Notes: a model not told the origin generated them from the letters alone. 64,000 bases of DNA from Gordionus sp. m RMFG-2023 (GCF_954871325.1 NC_088776.1:32660508-32724507); one strand, 5' to 3'; counted from the stretch's first letter, positions 10,999 to 23,763 are shown. Made by a program: numbers and translations.

Positions 10999-12525
10999 GT
11001 AAATTGGGCTATGATTATAAAGTATCCTAATATTATATCGTTTATTTAATGATATTCCAAGGTTTATGACTCGGCATATAAATTGCAAGATTAAAAATTA
11101 GAAAGAAAACCTAAAATCATTCAAAAGAAATCGATCTAAATATATGTAAATATTAATTGAAACATATATAATATTAAATATATTTAAAGGAATATTAATA
11201 GTTAGTTTAAGATTTAAACATAATATGAGATGTATCTGCATACATATCATTATAATATTGATTTATTGTAATGAATTTTTTTTTATATTGTATTCACTTT
11301 ATATCATATAAATTTTAAATATTATTAATATATTTTACATTTTTAATACTAAGAAAATAATGTTCCCAACAAATATAAATATATTTGATAATATGTCATT
11401 CATGGAAATAAAAGAAACTAACTATTTTCAATTAGTATATTGGGTAAAATTTTCGAATAATAAATGGAAAAAATTAACTTATAGGCAGAATCTTTTTAAG
11501 GTTATTTACCCTTAAGATTTTATTATATAATTAATCATTCAGTCTGGTAGACATAATTATTAGGGGAGACTATAGATTTTATGACCTTAGGATTCTTGCG
11601 AGTCCTGAGATTTTCTTCTAAATGATTTAATGTTGATGGTTAATATTATACTTTTGCGTAGAAAAAATGTATCCAGGAGGAAAGAGATTATCAAAAAAAA
11701 TTATGGGTTCCCCAGTAAATACCTTTTAGGGTCCCTCTACGAAAAATTACGATTAGATATTATTTATTTTCTCGTGATTATTTTTATTTTGCCTTTTAAG
11801 TATATAATATCTTTACATCATCTCCGCTAAAGTTGGCTGAACAATTAAAATAATTAATTCTAAAAGCTATGCCAATGTTTTATGCATTATTATTGCTTAT
11901 GAATGTATTCCAGTAAAGCAACCAGTATGAATGAAAAATGATTAGTAAAATTCTGGCCAACCTTATTATTAAAAAGCTACTGAGAGCATTTATTCTCAAA
12001 ATTTTATGAATATTTAACACTTAATTGTATATCATCTGAGCGTCATGAGAATAATAACATATTTACGCAAAACTATAGGTCAAGAATGATTCGTTGGCTT
12101 TGATTAGTATTGACGCCAATATTATAAATAACACAGGTGCTGTATTTATAATTATCAATTCTTATTTGGCGTATTTTTTTAAAATACATAAAGTTATATA
12201 TTCCCACCAAAATATCTAGTTGCCCCACTATAGGAAAAAAATTTTTTTCTAATTTTTATTAAAGTACCTTCTCCAAAAAAAGTTTGAGTATACTTTGTAC
12301 ATCTATTTGATAGTGGCTAGCAGGTCACTTTATATTACATTTATCTTGTATAGTAAATTAGCAAAGAAAGAAATAAACTATTATGCGAACAATAACTGGC
12401 ATACTAAATTATTTTATATTTTAATGTATAAAAATACAAATATATTCGGTGCTCCCAACCCTGGGAGTAGCGATAGTAATAATCCCATTTTCATTATCTT
12501 AACCTGAATATCATATTTCCGAGTC
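10999..12525. other. Intergenic, A+T-rich
   Basis: Nothing recognised apart from a TTAGGGGAGACTATAG terminus-like motif near 11560. Short open stretches at 11630-11830 and 12295-12507 have no recognisable content. Confidence 0.4.
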
Positions 12526-12570
12526 CTAAGGTATATAAAAGGAAACCTTTACAAGGTTTGTGCATTCTAT
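12526..12570 (+). promoter_or_regulatory. Candidate TATA-box core promoter
   Basis: GGTATATAAAAGGAAACC is a good TATA box with GC-rich flanks, followed 25-35 bases later by TTGTGCATTCTATTC. No supported gene lies downstream, and TATA-like words are frequent in such A+T-rich DNA, so this is weak. Confidence 0.2.
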
Positions 12571-13382
12571 TCTCGCAAAACAAGGTTTTCTTCTTCAAGG
12601 TGTAGTTTGCAACAACTTATATAATACTTAAAATTGAATATATGCAGATAAAACCCCCTACAATCATAGCAATAAGTTTAAAATTAAATAAATTTGGTGG
12701 CTTAAAATATCTGTAATCCCCTTGTTAAAGCCATTTTAAAAGAGTATATTTTCATGATAATACCCACCTTTTTTTAAATTTATTACAAATTATCTAAAAA
12801 TCAATATTTCACATAACATATAAATGATATCGTAAGATTAGTTTATTATAGTCGTCGAAATATCATTTGTTAGTTATTGCTTTAGATAATTTAAAATATT
12901 TTCTAAACTTGAAAAATTTCGGGATAGTTCCTCTTGAAAAATTAACCATAGAATTTGATGTTATTGATCTTTCAGTTCACTCAGGTATTTTTCTCTATGT
13001 AGTTCTCTTGGTTGGTTTATACATATCTCTATTTCCCCTTTATTTCTCGATCACACACAATTCTTTTGTAACTGTTGGATGGGAAAGTGATGATATCGAT
13101 TATTGGTGAACCATGAATTCATTGATATCGACTTTAGGACTTATTGCTCAAAATTTTCATAAATAGTATCTTATATCTAAGTACTCGTATATTAAATGGT
13201 AGATATTACATCTGGCATCTTTTTGATATTTCTAATAAGATACGTGTATCTGTATCGAAGATGTATTTTTGTTATATAAAGACTCTATATCTAGATATTT
13301 TTAAGAACCTGCCCAACTTTGTTAATGAGTAATAATATTGTTATGTTAGCAAACTAGAATTAAAGAAAGAATTGATAAAAAT
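12571..13382. other. Intergenic
   Basis: Open stretches at 12867-13109 and 13144-13332 are hydrophobic, have no known motif, and are of a length expected by chance. Confidence 0.3.
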
Positions 13383-13985
13383 TTCAAAGTTAATGCTTCG
13401 AGAAGTTTGGCTGACTTCACGCTTAAGGTTTTATGTCCCAGTTTTTATTTGGCTTATAATTAGGTAACCTATTTTGTGGCTGGCGAAATTGATTCAATTA
13501 TTAATAAGTAGGCACTATATAAACGCAAACTAGATATTTAGTATTTCTTTATTCTCCCTTCTTGTATGATGCCAATTTTGAAAATTCTTTTATTATTTTA
13601 CCAATAATATTTTCCCCCCTAAGCCATATATATATCAAATAGAATAAAGCAATAAAATGCACTTATAAAGCACATCTTAAAGAGTTGGTGTAAGTTTTAA
13701 TATTAGTGTTTCCAAAAACTTGGCTTTCTCCACGCTTAAAGCGTGATGTCATAGTTTTCAAGTTGTCTATAACTCGGTTTCTTTTTTATGGCTCATAGTA
13801 TTCATTGAGGAATTATTAAGTAGTAGCCAAACAGTAAACATTAGTGCAAACCAGATATTTAGTTATTATATATTTTCTCTTTTAGCATGATGCCAATTTT
13901 TGAATTTTATATTGTTAGAAGATTTTTTCACTTTTAGCATGAAGCCAATTTCGCGAATTTTATTTTGTTAATAAATTTTTCCTAT
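13383..13985. repeat. Direct duplication, period about 315 bp
   Basis: 13383-13620 and 13685-13985 share the same ordered landmarks: TTGGCT-ACTTCACGCTTAA / TTGGCTTTCTCCACGCTTAA, ATGTC-CAGTTTT, a GGCTTATAA-like block, CAAAC-AGATATTTAGT and CATGATGCCAATTTT. Inside unit 2 the TTTTAGCATGATGCCAATTT piece is itself repeated once (near 13890 and 13930). Confidence 0.7.
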
Positions 13986-15577
13986 TTACTCTTAAGCTAG
14001 ATATTATTGTATTTGTATGCGAAATTTTGAATAAAACAAAATTGAATACTCTCATATTTTTTTACTATTCTAACACCTTTATTTTCTTTTATTGTTTAGA
14101 TGTATTTATTTACTATCTTTTTAAAGAACTCGTCTTTGGGGAGTTTTAATTAAGTGATTAATTAAGAGGTTATTTTTTGTTTCGCAGATAAAATTAGATG
14201 ATGATTATAAAGTATTAATTGCTTTTTATTTATATTTTTCTGGCAGAATCTTCTTTGCAATTTTGCTCGTTAACGCTAGCACATAATAAATTTGGTTTAA
14301 TAAGCATCTGTTTATTTAAAGGTGGTCCATCACATTACAGAATTAGTCATTGGAGGGGGGGGTTCTTAAGTTATTTTTAAGGAATGGATACATAATTTCC
14401 TTAAAATTTTTTAATTATCAAATACTTAAAAAAAAATAATTTAGGTATTAAAATGAACATTGAAATCTTCAAAACAGACAAAAAAAATTTTTTTCAAATG
14501 TAACAATAAAAAATATAAAATAAAAACAAAAATAATCTCTTTAGATCACACCTTGCATTGAATCATAAATCGAGATCAAGATTTTCATATAGCTATGGAA
14601 ATTTGTTGCTTATGATAAAAATATTCATTAGAACATCCTGTTTTTGATGAGACTTACTACCTAGAATTTTTTAAAATATTAAGGTCCAAAATTGTCTAAA
14701 GTGGAAGGAATAAAAATAAAATTAGTTAAAAAAAGAGTATTTATTAAATTTTCGTTTCTCCGTTATTAGAGTCTGGAGGGGAATTTCTAGCGGCAAAGAC
14801 ATCAATCAATACATGTATAATCCCAAGTTAATTCTATCCATTCATTGAGCTAAGTTGGGGGATAAGATTTCTAGCGTAGATGAAAACCCCTCTTTATTGA
14901 GAGTCCTACTTTGTATTAATTGTTGTAAAGTTGGATATAATTTTTAAAAAATTTATTGCTAAAAATTTGTTTTCATATAAAGAAAATTTAAACTTGCCGT
15001 ATTAGAAATTTGACCTGCCTAAAAAGATAATTAAAACGATCCTACGGCAAAAATTAAAGGCGTGCCAAAACTTATTTATACTGACACCCACAACGATGCC
15101 ACTGATAATAAAATTTTGAAGAAATGCGATAATCATACAATCGTATCATAAATAATTATATATTAATAAGAATATGTATGCATAAGTATATTTGAACTAA
15201 CTTAATATATTAATTATGATAAAATGACGGTAAAATGTAAACCCATTTGGTCATTATTATACGGATCTAATCCGCCATTCTCAAATTTTGTGAAACATCG
15301 AAAAATAAATATTTTATAAAAAAATTATCTTATTAGGCTCTTGATACAACCTAATTTTAAATTGAATACTTTAAAAAAAATTGAATACATTTTAAAAATA
15401 TGAGGGCTACATATTTATAACACATATATAGGTACTTAGCCAAGATTTTCTGGAAGAGGGGGAGGGGGTAATTTTTGGGTAGCTTTTCGTAAATTTTATT
15501 TTTTCAATTAATATATTTATAGCTTACAATGTTTACGAATTTAAAAGTCTGTGAAATAATGTGCTCCATTAAAATAT
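13986..15577. other. Intergenic
   Basis: No gene. A poly-G run at 14355 and GAGGGGGAGGGGG at 15455 resemble worn hAT ends. Confidence 0.4.
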
Positions 15578-15730
15578 CTGCGGAAAGAAACCTGATGGGG
15601 AAAAAACTGCGGAAAAAAACTTTTAAAAATAGAAAAGAAAAAAAACTGACGGAAATTAAAATTGCGGAAAAGTAAACTGCTAAAAAAAAATCTCAAGGAA
15701 AAAAAACTGAAAAATAATAAACTGTATTAT
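15578..15730. repeat. Degenerate CTGCGGAAAAAA tandem repeat
   Basis: CTGCGGAAA, CTGATGGGGAAAAAA, CTGCGGAAAAAA, CTGACGGAAA and TTGCGGAAAAG recur at irregular spacing. It is a purine-strand simple repeat with an eroded unit. Confidence 0.6.
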
Positions 15731-16053
15731 TCAAATGAAAATATTGCAATAAAAAAATTACTATCTTTTTTAAAAAAAGGAGAAAACATTTTCAAAATGA
15801 ATAACTAATTAAAAAAATAATTGGACAAATTTTTTAAAATTAATATATTCTTTTAATAATTCATTAAAAATTTAGATTAATAATTAATTGTTTTAAATTT
15901 GTATAGATTTGAGCCAAACCTAGGTTCATAACAATTTTCCGAACCCGTAAAAAATCTGAACTTAAAAATATATAAAACTCCAAACCCATTTTTCCGATAC
16001 TTGTATATAAATAGATGTATAAAATATTAGAAAATTATACTTAAAAAATCCTT

Positions 16054-16381
16054 TAGGACGTGTCCTAGGTCGGCTTAATAGTTAATAGCCGACTATTTAG
16101 TTGTTTTTTAAATATCTGCTTAATAGCCAAAAAGCAAATGAAAAAAATTTAAAAAACATAAAAAAAAAAAATCTTCACAAAAAAAACAAAAAAAGATCAA
16201 AAATTTTTTTTTAAAAATCTAGAAAAACAAAAAGCATAAAAACGAGAATAAAATCGAAAATTAGCAAAGCCAACAAATGATTAAAATTAACTAAAATAGT
16301 GTGTCTTCGATCAAATACTTTCTAGCCTATATTAAAAAGCGATTAAGTATCCAAATTAAGCCTACCTAGGACACGGCTTTA
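16054..16381. mobile_element. MITE with long terminal inverted repeats
   Basis: The left end TAGGACGTGTCCTAGGTCGG is matched by the inverse of the right end, TAAAGCCGTGTCCTAGGTAGG, followed on both sides by CTTAAT. The interior (328 bp in total) is A-rich with no coding potential. The outer 8 bases do not match, so the superfamily is uncertain, though the TA-G start fits hAT. Confidence 0.65.
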
Positions 16382-16611
16382 GGTCTGGATTTTAAAATCC
16401 GGGTTAGCCATAAAAAAATGTTGTCAATAATACAATTCAGCTCTTACAATAAAATATAATTCAAGTATATCATTTTTTCTGACATGACTGCCAAGCGTAT
16501 CCATTTCTTGATGTCCTGTAAAAAAATTTGAAATAGTTCTTAAGAGTTGGCTATCCACCAGTTTTTTAAAGAGAATTTGCTTTCTAATGAATACAGGACA
16601 GTAACTACTAG

Positions 16612-16660
16612 CAGAGATAGGGGGGGGGTCACCTCTATAAAATTATTGCCCCCCCCCCAT
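16612..16660. repeat. Poly-G/poly-C facing tracts
   Basis: A run of 9 Gs (16620-16628) and a run of about 10 Cs (from 16649) face each other 20 bases apart and could fold. They look like two hAT/MITE ends left facing each other. Confidence 0.4.
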
Positions 16661-16664
16661 CAAT

Positions 16665-18030
16665 AATAAATATTTCAAATTTTTAGTCATTTTCATGAAC
16701 TTAGAAGTGAATTGTAATAAAGAATATATTACATAAATTATCATTAATAATGAATAAATTATGCTTAATGATAAATTATGACTAATATTACCTAATTTAG
16801 TTATTTACAATTATTTATATTTTCACAAGTTTCTACCATTCAGTAAGGGTTTTTATTACCTTATACTGGATTTTAAAACTTCTTCAATTATAATCTTGGC
16901 CAGGACATCAAAAGTGTGCTACCTTCAACACGTTTTAAGGCTGTAGACTTTTGTTGTAGGTCTCAAGTCAACCCAATTAGCTGTTATGCCGAAGATAGTT
17001 GTTTCAATAAGATCATTAAGACCCACCCTCAAATATAAAAAGTTTAAAATATTATTTAACATTATATATAAGATCAGAGAGGCTTCTAACTAAACTAACT
17101 TTCAAATTTAGTTAACGATAACGAAAAACTATATCCAAATTCTATATAGAGGGTTTACTGTATATGTGATAAAATTATAATAAATTGAATATTCAAAATT
17201 CTTCCAAATTTTTTTAAAAATTAATTACATATAAATGTGACACCTAAGAGATTGATGATTATATTTTTTTCATGAGTATCTTCCCTATTTTATTAATAAA
17301 TATTAAGATCAAGATAATATTAGTATAGTAGTTAGCTTATCTATGGAAGTTTAAACTATAATATAGTATATATATATATTTATTTATTTTGTTTTTGACA
17401 ACTTAATATTCACAATATTCAAAATCAATTTTATATTTAATAAAAATATTTTTAAGCTCCTTCTCCCTCCTTCCATACCAACGAAACAAAAGCATATTAT
17501 TACACTATATATTCCTTAAAAAAATATAATTTGATTTTACGTAATAATATAAATATTTTAATAATCCTTTAAATAAATATTATTATTCAAACCAAAAATC
17601 CAATTTTTTATTTCCAAATTTAATTATTTTTTATATTTTGTATTTATAGTAATTTTTTAGCATATGTATAAATGGGTATTAACCTAATGCTTATTACTTA
17701 TATTAGTAAAATAGTATAATATTATGTTGTTCAAAATCACAATTTTTTTAAATTAAATTATATTGATGCTAAGACAAATTATACTTAATATTTTAAACAA
17801 TTTTATAAGGATAAAAAAATTTTTTTCATATAAATTATATTTATAAGTATTATAGAATTTAAGGACTTAAAAATATTATACAGTATAAATTTAATCATGA
17901 AAATGATTAATTTTTTTACATTATCCATCAATAACATTTATGATATGATACAATTTCTTAAATATAACATTTATTTAATATTATACCATTAAAAATATAT
18001 TTGATATATAAAAATCAGATTTTTTCTTAT
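16665..18030. other. Intergenic, extremely A+T-rich
   Basis: Nothing supported. A minus-strand stretch near 16861-17020 is open but interrupted and unrecognised. Confidence 0.4.
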
Positions 18031-18660
18031 GTCTAGCCTCACAGAAATCGAATCAAATATTGAGCTATTCTATTCGTTTAAATCAAAGGTTCGAATCCGA
18101 TAAAAATTAAATGGGTCCGGTTAGGATTTCAGGGGAATATTTTTGACCAGGTTTGGTTCCGGGTTCAGCTCTGGTTTAGAAATATTTGAATTATATATAA
18201 TATTTTTTTTAAATTTAGATCACAATTAAAAAACTAGATATAAATTTAGTATAAAGAATTAAATTTAATTATTTATATTTAGACGTATTTATCATCTTCC
18301 AAGAGCTGTTGGCTCATTCTCAATCTCTGCTGTGAAAGAATGAGTTTCAAATGTGAAAAGATCATTCATCGCTTGTGGATATTTATCACTATCTAATATC
18401 TATCACATTTAAGAATTTATACCGTTTATATAATAAGAAATATTTAAAATTATACAAATATAAAATTCACGAAACCCGATTGAACCCTGGTACAAAAAAT
18501 TATCGGGTTTCGGCTCGCTTCCCGTTGTGTTCAGGTTCAGAAAATTTTATAAAACCCCGGGTTTTCTGCTTTGAATTCGTGTTCGGTTCGAATAATCGTA
18601 TATTATTCATAAATCAATATGAATAATATATATTTTTTGGTTCGAATTCTTCTAAATATT
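18031..18660. mobile_element. GC-rich-arm MITE relic
   Basis: The left arm (18085-18180) has GGTTCGAATCCG, GGGTCCGGTTAGG and GGTTCCGGGTTC. The right arm (18474-18640) has the inverse type, AACCCGATTGAACCC, ACCCCGGGTTTT and GGTTCGAATTC, across an A+T-rich middle. The ends are not resolved. The open stretch at 18375-18626 lies within it. Confidence 0.5.
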
Positions 18661-19639
18661 AATATTCGAAAAATTTTATGTTAGCAATTAATTTATGACC
18701 TCTAAAAACAAATTTAATCTAATAAAATATCATAAATAGGGGGTGAGGGACAAGAAATGTAAATAAAATGTTTTTTAAATGGGTACTTCGTGTAAGGAAA
18801 AAGATATCTTAAATTTAGCTACATGCTAAAAAAGGTAAGAATATTTCATCAGCATAAAACATCGATAATTATTTGTAATATCTTTCTTCTGCAATGATAC
18901 TATTCACTCTTGGTCTTAATGCAAGGCTTGGTCTGTGGAAAGGAGGGTGGAGTTATAAATATTTGATATAGATATCAAATGAAAGGTGAATAAAATAGCT
19001 TTTGATTGCAATAGTAACTATTCTTCTAATTAAAAGGGTCTAGGTCATGAGCAGGGTTGACAGGGTCAAAATTTTCAAATTGAGAGAGAAATATGGTATT
19101 TTGCGGGTGAAATATAAAAATTGCTAAAAAAAAATTATTTTGCAGTTCGGCTGGGATTGTCTTATAATTACTTTATATAAATATTAACAAAGTCGGTAAC
19201 GTTTTATAATTTCAAAATAGATAATATTTTCCAAAATAATTTCTTTGTAGTGGAGTTACTTTATTTATATTATATATAAAAGAAAATAATTTGAATCTCC
19301 TCAAACAAGACATCAATGTCTATCGGTATTTTTAATATATTTATTAAAATACAAATTCCATCAATTGATGGTTTTTCCAAGGTCATAATATCTATATATT
19401 TGTAAATCTAGTTATTGAAATCAAATTTTGATTGCAAATATTCTAAAATTGTATTAATCATTTAAAAATAAATACATTAATAAGAGTAATATTTGAACAT
19501 TAATATGATATTTTCAGCAATAGCGCCATAAAATATATTGTCAATCTGTAAAGATGAACATAGCTGCAGCATAATTTTGTGAATCTTTATAAAAAAAATT
19601 CTTCTGATTGTAACAGCATATTAATAACATGTAGTAGTT

Positions 19640-20400
19640 TTCTTACATGTGAAATCATTCCTAAATATGCCTCTGCCATTCTCGAAAAAATTTTTCAAAA
19701 TATTAGAACAGTTTTTAAAATCTTTATTTAAGAAATATTTTTTTAAATGTTCGTAAAATTTTAAAATTCTATCGATGGCGGGTATTAATGATAACTACCT
19801 GATAGGACCTGTCGCAACAACTCACACCATTCCAAGTCAGACCATTCCACTAACTCTTTTATTTCATTAACTCTTTTAGTTGATTTCGTTAAAACATTTC
19901 ATTACAATTACTTCGACATCCACAGATAATACATTCATTGCCTTCTTGCAAGAATTATATAGTATATAGAATATACAGCCAATTGGTATTAAGGCAACAT
20001 TGTGCTGCTTCAATTCTGTAAATATCCTCTGGGTTTTGCCAAAATTTACTGAGGCATTATCAGTGCAGAAAGCTAGCATGCAATTCATTGTTAATATCAA
20101 ATGCCATATTTACCCATATATGGTTAGCCATGTCTTTAGATTTTTCATCTGAGGAAAAAAATTAAATAGTTTTATTGAAACGCCCTTATTTTTGTTGAAA
20201 TAGCTGAGGATCAAAGGAAATGTTTTAATATTTCTCTTATTAGATGCATCTGTTAGAATTGCATATGGATGTCAATCTTTTAAATCGTAATTGACCTCTT
20301 GGATTCAGGTCCTAAAACATCGGTGAAAGCCTTGCTCATTTTTGTTCTATCACTAGTAAAGTTCTCACTTATCTTGGAGCCGCTAAATATTATGGGGAAA
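19640..20400 (-). pseudogene. hAT transposase, central part (broken)
   Basis: A cut-and-paste transposase with an RNase H-like fold in intact relatives. Minus-strand pieces in order: ILTDASNKRNIKTFPLIL (about 20265-20210) and GVSIKLFNFF; then AFCTDNASVNFGKTQRIFTE, IPIGCIFYILYNS and LSVDVEVIVMKCFNEI (19876-20072); then SLIPAIDRILKFYEHLKKYF (about 19785-19725). The DASN, ADN-NVNFG and GC-aHilHN blocks are characteristic of this hAT group; here the last H is replaced by Y. Several stops and frame changes separate the pieces, and the dimerisation domain was not found. Confidence 0.8.
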
Positions 20401-20639
20401 AGATTCGACCCACATTGTAATGATAAGTAGCTCTATGAATGTTGTACTACATAAGTGTATACCATTTCCGCAACTGAAGTTGCATCTGTATTGTTTCTTA
20501 TTTTATAATAATAATGTGATGGAACTATAATAAAAATAATTATCATTGAAATAAATACAATATTACCTTATTATGTATTTAAACGTGCATCATTTACATG
20601 GCAGAAAATTTGATGAAGGCAAACCACCTTACAAAATCT

Positions 20640-20700
20640 ACCTCTACCCCCCTAAAATTTCGCGTCCTTCGGCCGCGATATTGGCCAAACCACTATGCTA
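20640..20700. other. CpG-rich palindromic patch
   Basis: CGCGTCCTTCGGCCGCGATATTGGCC contains GGCC-N8-GGCC and interlocking CG-rich inverted blocks after TACCCCCCTAAAATTT. It is probably a subterminal part of a MITE. No B box supports a tRNA reading. Confidence 0.3.
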
Positions 20701-21059
20701 TAGTGATATTAATATAAAGAAATTTATAATAATCTAGCATTTATAATCTCACAACAAAATTTTATTTACATTCTTTCAGGCCTATTTAGGTTAGAAAAAC
20801 AATTAAATCTCTAATTCTAGCTAATAAACAATAAGCAATTCAAAAGTTGTTTGGGCCTCTCTATTGGGAGATCATTGAAAGAAGAAAATATAATCTGGGA
20901 ATCTTCAATAAATATGGATGTTTGTTAAATTAAATGAAGAATAATTAAAAAAATTTTACCTATCGAAAATCTTATTTTTAATAATAATATTTAAAGTATT
21001 TTTCCAAAGTTTTAAATATATTATATTCTTACTGAAATTTATTATTCCTATTTTAAAAA

Positions 21060-21424
21060 AAAAAATCGGGTTCGTGCTGGGTCGGGCCTAATATTTTTTA
21101 AAAAAATTCATGCCAGGTCGGGTTGGGCCTTGAATTTTTTTTAAAATATATCTAAATTTATCAATTTTATGTTAAATTTTTTATGTAAATAAAAATATCA
21201 ATTATAACCACGATCTTCCTAGTAAAGGCATCTTGTTACTGTTTACGATTAATGCATTTAAAATTTTAGAATTCCCTTCGCATTCTACATTCAGTCGCGT
21301 TTGAGTAATTATAAAAATATATTTTTATATTTAAATAAATTCGGGTCAGGCTGGTAAAACTTTTTAAAAAAATTTCCGGTTCGGGCCGGGCCGAGCTTGA
21401 ATTATGGCCCGATGCAGATCACTA
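21060..21424. mobile_element. GC-rich-arm hAT MITE (nested in the 19-21.7 kb hAT)
   Basis: The left arm has GGGTTCGTGCTGGGTCGGGCC and GGTCGGGTTGGGCC, separated by T/A runs. The right arm has GGTTCGGGCCGGGCCGAG and GGCCCGATGCAGATCACTA, the last being the inverse of the TAGTGATCTGCA terminus seen at 43934 and 44397. The left terminus is eroded. Confidence 0.6.
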
Positions 21425-21627
21425 ATGGGCCTCTATACTTTCAGAAAATTAACAAATAAGAATATTATTATTATTTTACATGTGAAATCGTATAATAAAT
21501 AGGTAAAAAAATTAAAAAGAATGCTTAAAATTTAAAAATAAAAATTTAGTATTTTATTATTTGTTAATAGACAGATCAATCGTATCAATTGTTGAATTTA
21601 AAAAGAATATAATTTAAGTCAAAAACC

Positions 21628-21727
21628 AGCCCCCCCCCCAAAAAAAAACAATACCTCCCCCAAAAATTAATGCCTACCCCCTCAAAAAATATCTACCCCT
21701 AAAAATCTATATCTACCCCCCAAAATG
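21628..21727. repeat. Degenerate CTACCCCC(A)n tandem
   Basis: Five to six irregular units of TACCCCC plus an A-rich spacer with ATCTAT. Confidence 0.55.
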
Positions 21728-22277
21728 CCAATATATTTTGGAGAAATGTCTCCAACCAACCCTGGCCATGTAATACGTGATAATTAAGCGCCTAGCCCTA
21801 TAATGTTATACATAAACACACACGAAAATGATAAAATATGAATGAATGATGTTGATATATTATTGGATAAAAACAAAACATATTATTAAGGTTAGGATAG
21901 AAAGAAATTTACAAACTAGGCATGTTTTTTGAATAAATATTTAAAATTTGTTTTAAAAATATAAAAAGAATCAATTACTGTTTATCAAAATTATCATTTA
22001 TATATTAAAAACGTGTAAATGCTAAAAAAATAATCGGGAGAAATTTGAAAAATGTGGTTGCGGTAGATTTTTATTTGTGGAAGTGAGATGTCTGCATGAC
22101 TCAAAAATTGTGCGAGTCTCCCGCTGATGGGGGGGGGCTGGCTACCCTCGTCATGAGAGGTCAGGATTATTATTTTAAACCCGGGATTGACCTAATTTTG
22201 CTTCTCATGTTTTGAAAGTTACAAAAATTTATATAAATAAAATCCTTATATTTTTTATATTAAAAATTATTACGCTA

Positions 22278-22345
22278 AACGATCATATTGGTAAAGCATA
22301 ATAACAACGAGTTTTTGTGTATATTGGGTTCGATACCATAATTTG
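22278..22345 (+). mobile_element. tRNA-like SINE head
   Basis: CATATTGGTAAAGC resembles an A box, and GGGTTCGATACC is a canonical B box 35 bases downstream. A possible body (TTCACGACCATTTGTGATGG) follows. No acceptor stem closes it. Confidence 0.45.
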
Positions 22346-22654
22346 TAATTCACGACCATTTGTGATGGCTCATCATTTGGCACGAGCTACCTTTGCTAGT
22401 TTAGAATATATAAAGTTTTACTTGATATCAGTTATAAAATTTTTTTTTAAAAAAAACTAATTTTTGGGAATACAATATTTGAATATTCGAATTTAAAATA
22501 TTTGTTGGGCTAAAAACTATGTGTAAAATATAAGATTTTCACATCTCTCTAAAAAAACAGCCCTATATTGAGTTATGGAAATTTAAAGTTATGGAAATTA
22601 AAAATCTGCTACAAAATTCTCAAATCCGGCCTCGAAAATTTTTTGCCAGCCGAT

Positions 22655-22700
22655 TTCAGTTTTATACTAAGGTTGTCCGGCCCGGCCCGTTTTAAAATTT
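22655..22700. repeat. GC-rich MITE arm relic
   Basis: TTGTCCGGCCCGGCCCG followed by a T run is the arm type seen at 52.1-52.4 kb. The open stretch at 22568-22804 crosses it and is not a gene. Confidence 0.5.
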
Positions 22701-23100
22701 TTTTTAAATACAAGACATTAACAAAATATTTGTTGTTGAACACCAAAATAAACACGAGTATTTTATTTATAAACTTGGGGAAAATATATATTTTGTTTAA
22801 CTGATTACGATTTAGCTAAGGATGTAGTTTAAGTTAGTAAAAATATTTTGACACAAACAGATCATGCATGATCAAATTATATAAGAAAATCGGTTAGATA
22901 AAACGTAACGAAAGTAACACCATTAGTGAAAATAAATAACGAATAATTTGTTGTGAGCATTTTGTTTTTTAGATGCAAAAAAAAATTTATTAAAATAATT
23001 CATTCAATTGAGCCGATTACAGATTAAACAAAATAATTATGCTCTCCTTTTTAATTTATTTGATCAGTTACGTAGCCTCATCTTTTTTTCAAATTTTACC
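22701..23100. other. Intergenic
   Basis: Nothing recognised. Confidence 0.4.
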
Positions 23101-23139
23101 CAGAATGAATATTAAATTAATATTGAAATCACCCAAAAA

Positions 23140-23480
23140 TGACGTGAAGTGTATATGCTAAATTTCCAAACTGCGCAATCTAAACTACACCAAAGAAATT
23201 AAACCACAAAAAAATGGCAAAAAGCGTGCAAACGACGCAAAAAGCAAGTTGCTCTGAAAATTACGTAAAAGCCAAACTGGGCATCACTAACATAATTTCA
23301 GGGGGCTCAAAAAAATTTTTAAAATTATTTTCAAAATGACCTGTTTATTTAGAACATTTTCAAAATTACTCTTTTATTTAGCTAATATTTAAAAATTTCA
23401 AATTTTTTAGGGGGCTCTTCAAATTTTTTAGGTGGCATTAAATGACAAATAAATATAAAAATTTACATAAAAACACGCAA
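23140..23480 (-). repeat. Degenerate GCRAAA array (inverse of the TTTTGCG array)
   Basis: CTGCGCAATC, GCAAAAAGCGTGCAAACG, CGCAAAAAGCAAG, then after a gap (23285-23440) CACGCAAAATAATGCAAAG. It is the reverse-strand counterpart of 27365-28570. The gap holds two AGGGGGCTC blocks. Confidence 0.5.
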
Positions 23481-23763
23481 AATAATGCAAAGTACTAACA
23501 GGGTGCCAAGACTTTTGCCAACTTAGGGCAAAATTTAATTTGAAGGCATTTAAAAAAAAACACAACATAAGCTTATTTGATAATTTTTTCGCTCTGACAA
23601 ATAGGTCATTTAATATATGGTAAAATTTATTACTCTTAAATCATAGATATGAGTAGTGCATATCATAAAAATTAACATAATGCATAAGCTATGTTTATAA
23701 TCACAATCTAATTATATAATCATAAGCTAAAATATAGTCATTTTTATTCTCGCCTTTCTATGA

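Larger units (their letters stand above)
19052..21764 (-). mobile_element. hAT element carrying a transposase fossil and a nested MITE
   Basis: The left end CAGGGTTGACAGGG (19052) and right end CCAACCAACCCTG (to 21764) form a short terminal inverted repeat. Flanking 8-mers GTCATGAG (19044-19051) and GCCATGTA (21765-21772) agree at 5 of 8. The left subterminal GCAGTTCGGCTGGG matches the right subterminal GACGTCGGCTGGG of the hAT at 38301-39243, so the two belong to one family. The transposase lies on the minus strand (19640-20400), and a GC-rich MITE (about 21060-21424) sits inside. Confidence 0.55.

Noticed and set aside
12867-13332. Two hydrophobic open stretches downstream of a TATA-like motif
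   Set aside because: No domain, no codon-usage contrast to the flanks and no splice-supported structure; length compatible with chance.
16861-17020. Minus-strand stretch open for over 30 codons, with content that looked protein-like
   Set aside because: Matches no family I know, has stops, and such runs are expected by chance in this much sequence.
18085-18105. GGTTCGAATCC resembling a tRNA B box
   Set aside because: No A box at the right distance; the same TTCGAA words recur inverted at 18590-18650 as part of a MITE.
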